From NCBI RefSeq assembly GCF_018691265.1, contig NW_024881303.1:12765777-12829776 (forward strand): 64,000 nucleotides of DNA, written 5' to 3'. The DNA comes from Tyto alba. Taxonomy: Eukaryota > Chordata > Aves > Strigiformes > Tytonidae. Below the pieces are notes generated by a model. The model had not been told where the DNA came from. It ran no database searches and worked only from the letters and a program-made list of their open reading frames with translations. This document shows positions 36,693-47,239 of the stretch, piece by piece; within the stretch, counting starts at the first letter, position 1, and every line of letters starts with the position of its first letter. The position numbers and the translations under genes were made by a program.

Positions 36693-37626
36693 GGGGGGCT
36701 CAGCCGAGTCCGGGGGGGGCTCAGCCGGAGCTGTGGGGGCTCAGGCGGAGCTGTGGGGGCTCAGGCGGAGCCGGGGGGCTCAGCCGGAGCTGGGGATGCT
36801 CAGCCGGATCCGGGGGGGCTCAGCCGGAGCTGGGGGGATGCTCAGGCGGAGCCGGGGGGGCTCAGCCGGAGCCGGGGGGGCTCAGCCGGAGCCGGGGATG
36901 CTCAGGCGGAGCCGGGGGGGGCTCAGGCGGAGCCGGGGGGGGCTCAGCCGGAGCTGCGGGGGCTCAGCCGGAGCTGTGGGGGCTCAGGCGGAGCCGGGGG
37001 GCTCAGCCGGAGCTGGGGATGCTCAGGCGGAGCCGGGGGGGGCTCAGCCGGAGCAGGGGGGGGGGCTCAGCCGGAGCCGGGAGGATGCTCAGCCGGAGCC
37101 GGGGGGGGCTCAGCCGGAGCCGGGGGGGGCTCAGCCGGAGCTGCGGGGGCTCAGCCGGAGCTGTGGGGGCTCAGGCGGAGCCGGGGGGGCTCAGGCGGAG
37201 CCGGGGGGGGCTCAGCCGGAGCCGGGGGGATGCTCAGCCGGAGCCGGGGGGGGCTCAGCCGGAGCCGGGGGGGGCTCAGCCGGAGCTGCGGGGGCTCAGC
37301 CGGAGCTGTGGGGGCTCAGGCGGAGCCGGGGGGGCTCAGGCGGAGCCGGGGGGGGCTCAGCCGGAGCCGGGGGGGGCTCAGCCGGAGCTGGGGGGATGCT
37401 CAGCCGGAGCCGGGGGGCTCAGCCGGAGCCGGGGGGGGCTCAGCCGGAGCCGGGGGGATGCTCAGACGGAGCCGGGGGGGGCTCAGCCGGAGCCGGGGGG
37501 GCTCAGCCGGAGCTGGGGATGCTCAGCCGGAGCCGGGGGGGGCTCAGCCGGAGCTGGGGGGGGGCTCAGCCGGAGCCGGGGGGGGCTCAGCCGGAGCCGG
37601 GGGGGGCTCAGCCGGAGCCGGCGGCA
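36693..37626 (+). repeat. G-rich minisatellite, about 45 units of 19-22 bp
   Basis: Units follow CTCAGCCGGAGCCGGGGGGG, with recurrent variants: CAGGCGG for CAGCCGG, GAGCTG for GAGCCG, and a GGGGATG ending. Variant order is itself repeated. The pair CTGCGGGGG then CTGTGGGGG, followed by two CAGGCGG units, recurs with its first member at about 36954, 37141 and 37286, so there is higher-order structure of seven to nine units. The plus strand lacks stop codons in all three frames, giving 370-447-codon Gly/Ser/Arg-rich frames that are best explained as artefacts. G-runs of four to eight make dense quadruplex potential. Confidence 0.97.
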
Positions 37627-37726
37627 GCGCGGGCCGGGGTCGGCTGGAGGAATCGCGGCACAGGGGCCCTCCGAACTCCGGGTGCGGCAGCGGGGCTGGC
37701 GGGTCAGGGAGCCGGCGAGCCGCAGC

Positions 37727-38970
37727 TGTAAGGAATGTGCGGAGCTGAACACGGAGAAATGTGTGGTGTTTGGCTAATTTCAGTGGGATGAGGTCACCAT
37801 CCTTTTTGGACGTTGTTTATGGAGGGATCACTAGGGAGGAACAGTTGGATGCGTGATCCTGAACGGACAAGCTTTGCGTCATAGTTGCCGCTTACAGCAT
37901 CTCCCCGCGTCCCAAAATCCATCCCGACCCTCTTCGGTCTTCATCCCCCGGATCTCTGTAACGCCCACGCCGACCTGCCCTGCAAAACCAAATATCTCTA
38001 GCTCTGGCTATGTCCTCACCAGCCCCTAAAATACAAAGCTTGGCTCGCACTGCTAATTCCCTCCTTGTGTGCTGGTTTTTTCCTCATTCCACTTCTCTGC
38101 TTTCTCTCTCTCTTTCCCCCCCCTACCATCTCTCCTGCCTTTTGCTGCTGTCCCCAGTAAGAGCCTGGATTAGCTGTCAAGACAACTGCGCCTTTTGAAA
38201 TGATGCCGTGAACCTGCAATCAGAAAGACAATCCCAGACCGATGTCTTAAATGTTCCCATCACTTGTTTAAGATCGCTCAGCTGTGGACCGGCTGATAGG
38301 ACTGTGCACCAAGCCTGGATTTCTCCAGCAGCGGGGCTGCAAATAAGTTTCTGTCAGAGACAAACCTGCAATTTCCTTCTTTGCCACTCTTTTTGCTGTT
38401 GTATGTGTGTCCTCTTGTTTTACCTTAAAAAAAAAAAATTAAAAAGGGAAAAAAAAACATAATAGAATTCCAGTGCCTGTAGCTCTAGCAGCTATACTAA
38501 TCCATTCTTCCCCAAAAAGAGAAAACAAATTCTTATACCATCTAAAAGATGTCAGAAGCTTTTCCACATTTAAAAATGTCTGTAGCCAAAGGGATAAAGT
38601 GTTGATCTAATGCAATATCTAGTTTCAAGTGCTTTGGTGGTGTTTTTCTTTCTCCGTATCTCAACTACAAGATTTTAAAGATTTCTGATACAGTTATTAC
38701 AGCGAGTTATGTCACCAATCTCTCATCTTTAACTGGTTTGGAATTTCATGCTATAAGCAATATTTTCACTGGGGCCTGAAACACTGTGTCTCAATGCTGC
38801 TGCTGCATGCTGCACAATGCTGCTTAGTGTTCAGAATATAGTTGTTGGAGGGGTAGCTACTTAGAACAACAGAAATAATGGTAAAGACCATGGAGTAACT
38901 TTATATTTTAGCAAAATTATATGAAGAAATAAAATAATAGGGCATTACATTGGAAAATTACATGAGAACA
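37727..38970. other. Non-coding block right of minisatellite
   Basis: The sequence returns from GC-rich to AT-rich within about 150 bases. No gene, RNA or identifiable repeat was seen. There is a short T/C-rich stretch near 38095-38130. Confidence 0.5.
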
Positions 38971-38977
38971 AATAATT

Positions 38978-39002
38978 AAAAAAAAAAAAAAAAAAAAAAA
39001 AA
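38978..39002 (+). repeat. Poly(A) tract, about 25 bases
   Basis: A long A homopolymer preceded by AATAATT, about 700 bases left of the LINE remnant at 39.7 kb. It may be independent of that element, since the LINE body lies downstream of it. Confidence 0.85.
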
Positions 39003-39699
39003 GATCCACCAAGGGAAGGGTGGTAATCCATTACAAACTTGGACAGGGATGGTTATCTCCAAAAACTATGGGGAAGGTACAGAAGAGCAAACATCATGTG
39101 ATTATGGGAAACTGTTATTTCTCAGATAGACTGGAAAATACCACTGGGAAATGTAGGGCTTAAATGTTCTCAAGTGTCATAGAAACTTGATTGCTCAAAC
39201 AGGGAACAAGTCCATGAAGGAAGATGCTATTTTAGTATTAATAAATGGCAAGGATCTGGTAGAAGTAGTATTGAAACTAATCTTGAACTGAGTGATCATG
39301 GACTAATCCAATTTATGTTAAACTGCAAGAGGGACAAATGTAGATCTTTGTCTAAGGCTTGGAATCACAGAACAGCAAACTTAGAGAAACAGAGGTTGAC
39401 AGGACAGAGGAACTCAAAGATGACTTTTACCCAGAGATACTGAAAGGACCTGGCAAAGGAAAGTACAATTGCCAAAGTAAGGATTTGTTCAAGGTTAGAA
39501 GCAGTGCCCTGTGCCTAAAATGCTCTATAATGAAAGGGGAGAGGTGGTGATGCTGTAGCCTTAGGCCTACTCGCCTGACCTTACTGTGTGGGTGAATTCT
39601 TCCATGAGAAAACAACTATGAGCTGCTAACAGGAATAGCTGTGGAAAAGGCTTATGATGCACAAAACGGGGTATTTTTAGTAGAGAGAGGGAAGTATTA

Positions 39700-40460
39700 A
39701 CATGGGTTTACTAAGGACCCTTGTTTGGAAAATTATGCCCAGTTCTGGTGACTTACAATCAGAAAAGATTGACTCAGGTCGCCATAGGTGCAGAAGAAGA
39801 ATACTGGGGTGTCAGGGGAGCAGAGAGCCTGGTGAACGGGAGCTGGAAGCAAGCAGGCTTGGCTTCATTAACTGCCCAGATAAAACCAAAACAGTGTGAT
39901 GATTCACTGTAAATACATTCAAACATTAAATATCAAGAAAGGAGAACTATTTAAATTAAAGAATTATACTTGCACAAGAGTGTATGGTTATAAATTGGTC
40001 ATGAGAACACTTAGACTAGAAAGCTTTCTAACCATTCCAGGAGCATGCAAACAGTACTCTAGGCACAAGGACTTAAATTACTTTAAATCGGGCCATGATA
40101 CTTTAGTGTGTCCAAGGTAGAGTTAAGGGGGACTGAGTTGCTGACCTTTGGCATTACACTTTGACCATTCCCAAGCCTCAGGGCTTCTTCTGGTCCTCTA
40201 CGCCATCTGCATTTTGCTTGCGAGGGTTTTTTCAACTGCTTCTGAAGCACTGGAAATTAGTCAGAGACAGGATGTAGAAAGGACACTGGTGACATTAAAT
40301 CATCAGGTGGTTTGTGGTGCATCTTGCTCACAGGCGTACAGTTTAATTGATTGCCAGATTTGGGTCACAACAAAACCTCTTCCCTCAGGTGAACCTGGCA
40401 AAGGACTATTTTGCCTTTTTTGTCCCCACCACTTTCTCAAAATCTGGGAGATTTATCTGG
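39700..40460 (+). mobile_element. Old CR1/L3-like LINE remnant
   Basis: Scattered similarity to 3' parts of older CR1-type LINEs, in plus orientation. 'atgcccagttctggtgac' followed by 'tcagaaaagat' fits the C-terminal ORF2 segment. 'ttaaagaattatacttgcac', 'aagagtgtatggttataaa' and 'ggtttctaaccat'-like text follow. The 3' UTR-type blocks are 'cttctgaagcactgg', 'gtcagagacaggat' and 'gccagatttgggtc' with 'ttccctcaggt'. All frames are broken. The 5' limit is uncertain, and sequence from 39210 may also belong. It is much older than the 21.4-kb copy. Confidence 0.5.
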
Positions 40461-43400
40461 TAAATATCTTGTTGCAGGGGTACTGATTATAGTCTTCTGT
40501 GATATTGTGCTTGAGAGGTTTGGTCTTTTACTGCAGCTCTTAAGTTTATTACCTGATACTGAAAAGTGGTTTGTGACCCTCAATGAATTGGGGCTGCAGG
40601 AAGGGTGTTCTGTGAGACCTCTTCAACAAAATGTCCAATGGGTAGTTTTAGAGAGGGATCATGTCCAGTCTTATCATCGTCCCAAAAGTGGCATCAACAG
40701 GTTATTTTTAATGCCGGAAGTAAACCTGAGAGGGGGAGAGAGAGAGGGCAGCAAACCATTGTTTCTTGTGTGAATCAGCTTATTGCAATTAACAGTCATT
40801 CGGCTGAACATTTGTAATTGGTAATGATACAGTACGTCCTTCTTAGCCCTGCTGTTTCAGGTGCAGTTTGTCACTGCTTCTGTACATAATGCTAACTCGA
40901 AGCACTGTGATTTGTGTGCACCGTGCATGCCCTCTCCGCAGTTTCTGCAGAAGGTGGTTATGTCTTGTTCTTAATCGATACCTATTGTGGATCTGAGCAA
41001 GAATTAGCAGGACCCAGTTTCTGCATTTCTGGCACTGCAGCAGCTTCTTGACTTGCAGATTCCTCATCCTATGCTTTGAACTGAAGATGCTTATCAACAG
41101 TAATAAAATCATTACATTTATATTCCTTTCTACTGCTGAAGCACAGCCCAAGAGGACCTGTATCGTGGGAATACACATTCATGTATTGCATCCTATATGC
41201 AAGATAAAGAATCCCCAGGGTTTATTTCAGCTGCTACTAAGCAATGATGTCTAATGTGATAGCCCACTTGCTTAAGGAAAAAAAAAGATTTCCCCTGCCC
41301 AAGCAATGATTTTCTACTTTAAATTCCTAGAAAGTGATGGCTTTCTAAATGACAAGCATTTGAGGTGAAACATTCCCAAGTCTTCCAGAAGTTAGTTGTA
41401 CATGCCTTTATGAGTGTTCTGTGTGACATTTTTCCTTTCTTTTAAGCTAATTGTAATTCCCAAGTCAGCTTATAGATCTGCTCCACAATTGACAAGGAAT
41501 ATTAGTACTGCATATCACAACTGCATCTCAGTAATCTTAGGGCCTTCTTACTCTCTTGTTGAGACTATTAAATATATATTGAGGTCCCCAGGCTCCCCTA
41601 CCATCAAGACTGCTGTCGTGCCTGTGACAAATTGACTTTGGAGTCAAATGAAATTTTTGAGTGCATGTCACTGGATTTCCAAAGAGGCCTGTAAAGTGCT
41701 CCACGTGAATTCTAAGCTGTACCTGGAAAAAGAGACATGATGCAGTTCCACAGCGGGGAATTACTAGAGCACAGCAATGCTTCAGCTGGATGTCTGTCTC
41801 TCAGTATGGCTGCAAAATCAGAGCTGTGGTGGGAAGAGTGCAGATTCAGCAAGACCAGCTCTCCGCCATATGGAGATTTCCCTGTGACAGCTGAATGTGA
41901 ATATAACCGGCAACAGCATCTTAAAGGCTGCTTTGTGCCTTTTGCGCAGCACAAAGCAGCTTTATCAGGAACAAGGATTTGGTCCAAAAGTTTTCCCCAG
42001 ACATAAAATGTCAGTTATTATACTAGTTTGTATCTAACAACTGCAAGGATTCTGTTGAATACCTGGCAACGTAAAAGGCTGACATGAATATAGCAGCTGT
42101 ATTGATTTATCCAGATGCCCTAATTTTCTGGATGATACATCTATTTATGAAAATATCCCTAGGATCTTTTCTCCATCAAGAATCTCAGAAGCTAATCATA
42201 TAAGAGGAAAAATCCTTACCTAATATTGGCCGAAAGACCAGATAAGTATACTTTAGATAAGTATACTTTCAAAGCTGAGAATTGTTCATTACTGTAGAAA
42301 TTGTTATTGGCTCTTCACAGTAATCAATAATAGCTGTTTCTTCAGGGTGATGTAACTATTTTTACTTTCACCTTTTCTGCATGTAGTCATGGGAACACAA
42401 ACCAATCTGTGAGAATCAGACTTAGGAACAATTTGAGCATTTGAGGTGGCTGGGGGGTGGTCACTCAGTCTCATCACTTTCCTGGCTTCCCACTTAGCAG
42501 TGTGCCTTACCTCCATCAGAGCATCAGAAGAGATTTGTTTCCAATTGTCCCAGCTGAAAGAGTTTCTGCCCTCCCCCCCCTTTTATTGACATTGCTCTAG
42601 CAAGTTCTAAAGGGAGATTTCAGAGATTTCAACCTTGAAGGTTGTTTGAACCTCTGGGTGTTCTTTTGATATAAGTAAACTGTCTGCAAAAGATGCGTTT
42701 CCAAATCCTGAAATATTCTGTCCTGACTTCACACACAGCCTGATGCAGGCAGACCTACCAGGCTTCACCACTGAAGAGATTACTGTGAGACAGAACCTCT
42801 GTGTTTGCTATGTGGTAATGCCAGCAGGTTCCTGGAGAGAATCCAGTCAGGAGCAATCATCATCTAAAGAATAGTTGTTCTAGAAGCCTACAGGAAAACA
42901 ACACTTCTCTTGTCTACTATAGTTCCCCTGGGAGCTATAGCTGATAAAGCTAACCCTGATGCCCTGTGTTAAATCTCATGGATCTTGCCCTGCGTGTATG
43001 ATGGAGATACTGTTGTGCGACTGAAGGATGTTCCGTTCTGCACCTAGTTCTTACAGAAACGGTTTTGGGACCTCCTTCATGGCATTAACAATTCCCTGCC
43101 AGCTTTTGTCTTAACATATGCCCAGCCCTTCTAGTGGATCCACAAGTGTTGGATCCAAGATGTATGCCCACTTATATAATGGTATGGTGTCCTGGCTTTC
43201 TGGCTTTTACTATAAAGCATGTAGTACACTGTTGTTCTGCCTCTTGTTACTCAACAGTTTTTTTCCACTATTCTTAGCAATATTCTCATATTGTATAGTA
43301 AGTGGTAATTCAAATTTACAGTTTTCCAGGTACCAAACATTCTGCCTCATGATAGGATGCATAAAATGTGGTAACTAGAGAAAAAAATAATTACCCAGAT

Positions 43401-46400
43401 GTTTGAATATATCTCTTAGCTGGATTGTACTTATCCACAAGATTCTTCAGAGTTAGGAAAGGAAAGAAGAACATCATATTCACTGACTGATATTTAAAAT
43501 AGTTTTCTTGCCTATAATTTTTTATCACAGGGTTTGGGGAGCTTTCTGCCGTGCGCATATGAAGAAAGTGACAAAAATGCTCCAAGTAGTATCAGGATGA
43601 GATTGGCTGTTGTGGGATGCAAACAACTGACTGTCTTAGCACCCCACACACATTGCATAGATGAGACCCAAGAACAGGTATCCAGTTTAAATGTATCTTC
43701 AGGGAAGCATGATTATATTAAAATATTTTCCTTGCTGAGTTTCAGTATTCTCTGTATCAAATATGTTCAGATTTCAAGTAAAAAGAGTAAAATTTAAATG
43801 CCCTCGGGACAACTTCAGCCTAGCCCCTAAGAATCAAGCTTCTGTTCTTCTCCCTCTCACCAGTTATGATGAATGCTCTGCAAACCACATTACATCCTAA
43901 TCAGCATTTGCATAATCTTTACTATCTCTATGATTACAGTATGAGGGGGTTATATATAAGCTAGACAGTAATTAAAGAGAGCTAGAAAGAACCCAGTTCT
44001 GATGATTAGCATAAAGGAGTAATGACTCGAGAGCACACAGACTGGGGAGAAAGGCTGAGAAGGAAAAAGGCAAGCTGCCTATCCAGTGTAAGTCTTCCAA
44101 TGAACCTGCGAGATGTAGGGTGGCAGAACTGCTAGTGCAGGGATGAGGAAGGAGGAGGCCTCCCAGTCTAAGGAGGACCAGTGCCAGTCAGCTGCCAGAC
44201 AGTTGTAATGATCTGTGGCTCTTTCATGTGTGGCATTTGGAAGAGAGCTATCCTGGTAGGGTAACTACCTTGAGTTTCTTAATCATGCAGAACTATTTAG
44301 ACTTCTGGTACAGACCCATCCCAAGGTCCGAGCAGCAGGAGGAAGCCAAAGAGACCTGCTGGACAGTGGGTCTTCAACTATTGGATATAGCCTTCAACTA
44401 TTCCACCGTTGAGGCTGCTGTTTTGATTTTGGGGGGATAACAGGCAAGTTCTGTTGGCACCAACCCACACAAGAGCCATGTCCAGTGCCACTGAAGAAGT
44501 CCCTCCTGCTTTTCCAGATGCTGAAAGACCTGTTGTTGAGGTGGTGAAATATTAGCCCAGACCTTGCAAAGTTCTGAGCTAGAAGTATTAGAAAAATTCC
44601 TTTGGAGCCTTCGGATGATTGGAAAGGAATGTGCCTGACAAAACTGGCTTGAAGATTTCCACAAGAAATGAATGCGCTACTGCTGATGGTGGTTGTCATC
44701 TGCAGTAGCCATGGGATGGTGTATCAGTCACAGGCGTCTCCCTGCAGAAAAATGGACAAAGTGTGGTAACACTTTGCTGTAGCTGCCCACATGACAAAAA
44801 AAGAGCTCCCTTGAAACTCAGGAAAGATGCTTAGGCTGCAGCTCTGCAAAGAACCCTTGGAGCAGCAGAAGAGGTATGGAGAGATCATCTGGTCATTTTA
44901 CAGGACACACCTAGTAATCTGCTGCCAGTGTGGAAAACAAGGGCTCTTTGGAAAGCAAAAAGAGATGTGCATGTATTTGTTCATAAAAATGGATAATAAT
45001 AGAACAGAACCTGTTGTCAAACTGCAGACAGGCCCAGGCGGTCTTGTAGTTTTAGCAGATGTAGCCAAAGCAGCCCCAGAATATTTTAAGTGCAACCCTC
45101 TCACTTTAATAATAGCATACAAATGTTGTCGCTGGGTTTGAGGACGAGGGGCTGCCATGTCCAGCCTCAGATGCAATAGCTGAATTCTCAGGATCCCTAG
45201 GGAGATGGGACAATGGGACTTCACCATTCACTGGGTCATGCCATAGCCGTTTTCAGGTTCTTCAATTTTTCATTTTTCCTGGATTATATCCCAGCGAGAT
45301 AAGAGCCCATATCTGATCCTGTACCACTTTTCTGAGTTCAGTCTTCAGTGTCTGCTCTAGCCATTGAGAAAAGTGCTTCCATGTCCTGAATTCAGTGTTT
45401 GCCTGTTGCAGACAGATGTGAGTTTAAATGCACAAAATCTAATGTCGTCTTTGTACTGAAATAAAAGTCACAAAAAGCTGAATTCTTCTTTGTCCTCAGT
45501 CTTATCTGAGGTATGCTAATTTGTCTTTGTGCAATCATTGCAGAATTAAGCCAATGTAATTCAGAGCAGAAGGAAGCCCCAAACCTCTCCAGGGCTGTTT
45601 GAGGTAATACACAGTCATAAAACCAAAACCCAGCATCCTTCTCTCCTCCAGTTTCCCCAAGGTATCAGGGAACATTCTGATCTTAGATCCAAAGTGGAAA
45701 GCTGTGGTATTTGCACTAACTTTCCTGGAGCTATTCCCCATCCATACTGTGGTAACAGATTGTCGACTCAGGTGAGATCAGGACTTTTTTTTTCTTTAGC
45801 TGGGCCTCCCATTTTGGTGGTTGTGGAGAGAAGGTGGCAATCTGCATCCTTTCCTGGAGAAGGAGAAGTTGTTTCTACTGGTATTGCCGCTAAAGTATAG
45901 CTTTGCATCTTTTATATGTTTCAGGAAGTTCTTTATTTGTAAGAAGGACATACCTAAAACTCAGACACCTTTGAGGAGCTACAAATTGCCAATTCTGACA
46001 ATTTTTATCATAAGTTTTGTGATATTTGAGGCCTTTTCCTCAAAGTACCAGGTGTTGGAGTGATGTGATTATGTGAAAAACTCTAATTTTTCTTTCATTT
46101 AAGCAAAAACGCAGTAATTTTCTTGCTCTCATGGTAGTAGATAGAAAGCTTAAAAACCTGAGCACACTGCAAAGGCTCAGGAATCAGAAGGCAAAGCAAA
46201 ATGATTTGAACATATATGCCTTCCTAAATATTATATATAGAAGTCCATGTCATAATATTTTTTTTAAAGATCTGATTCATGATTTTTAAATGATTCATAT
46301 AGATTCGCTGTGCTCTTGGATAAAATTCTTTGTCACGCTAAAGGCTAAATTGAGCCAAGAGTAAGTTCACTATAAACAATTACACATATTGTCTATTCTT

Positions 46401-47166
46401 GGATTTTTAAAAACATCATATACTCTTTAGAAAGCTCTATAATGCAATGAAGACTAAAGCTTTCATCTATCCAAGTCCCGGTATATGACAAATATAAAAA
46501 TTGAAAAGCACAACAGAAACAGAAGCTAATAAAACTTGAAATAGGTGAGATTTATTTCTTTAAATTGTAACTTTTCCCATACCCATTGGGCCACAATCTG
46601 TTCTAGGTTACACTAGGGTAAACCCTGAGTAAATCCAGAGAAATAATCTGACTTTAGTGGTCACAACTAATATATTTTGCAGTGAATTGATACCAGTTCT
46701 ACTAAATGTATTTGTCATTCCATTTCTAGTTCCAGCATTTATATCAAAATCTAGTAAGAACAATGTGATGGGGGAATTGAAGAAGTACTAAAATTAAGCC
46801 TATGTATGCAACTTCAGTTTGACTTATATCCCTTCTTCCCTGCTTCTAAATATTAATTCTGAAGCTTTTAATGATGTGATCACATTTTTTCCACAGGATC
46901 CACTACCTCTCCAAGTAGCAGATTACTCTGTTGGGATTTAGATGTGAAGTGTGCAGCAAGGGAGATTCCTGCCTTCCAGATCTCTATTTCACTTTAACCT
47001 TAAAGCGGTACTTGGAGCTACACAAACCAAGTCTTATAGAAAGTAGGTGAAAATGGTGTATTTACACACTCATCTGATCAGGAATCCACGATTGCAAAGC
47101 GAGGTTACCAGGCTGTGCTTCAGATGCCTTGAATGAGAAGGGAAACGCGTGTGGTCTGCAAAAGAA
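40461..47166. other. Non-coding block
   Basis: No gene is recognised. The block contains a short tandem palindrome (42240-42269) and an AT-rich block with an octamer-like motif near 43900. Open frames up to about 110 codons have no family resemblance. Confidence 0.5.
42240..42269 (+). repeat. 15-bp tandem duplication of a palindrome
   Basis: Two exact adjacent copies of AGATAAGTATACTTT. Each contains the 10-bp perfect palindrome AAGTATACTT. GATAAG also matches a GATA-factor site. The duplication is directly visible. A function is not. Confidence 0.9.
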
Positions 47167-47239
47167 AAATGATCCAGGAGTCATACTTGCAGTCTTCTGA
47201 TCTATAATCAGAGGGTGTTATCCATTGTGCTACTAGCAT
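47167..47239 (-). pseudogene. tRNA-Arg pseudogene (derived from an ACG-anticodon type)
   Basis: Read on the minus strand, the segment aligns over its middle with vertebrate tRNA-Arg. The A box TAGCACAATGG and the D-arm text AATGGATAAC are kept. The anticodon arm TCTGA-TTATAGA-TCAGA is a perfect 5-bp stem with a 7-base loop, and ATCAGAAGA and GACTCCTGG follow. The anticodon position reads ATA where ACG is expected, and the B box reads AGTATGACTCC. Most changes are CpG to TpG or CpA (GCGC to GCAC, TTCGA-type to TATGA), the signature of methylation decay. The acceptor stem no longer pairs. A T-run after the gene (47165-47169) resembles a Pol III terminator. It is a dead gene, not a functional Tyr-anticodon tRNA. 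Confidence 0.8.

Noticed and set aside
36405..37777. Three Gly/Ser/Arg repeat proteins of 372-447 codons
   Set aside because: All three frames of the minisatellite are open, so none is specifically maintained. This is better described as a tandem repeat.
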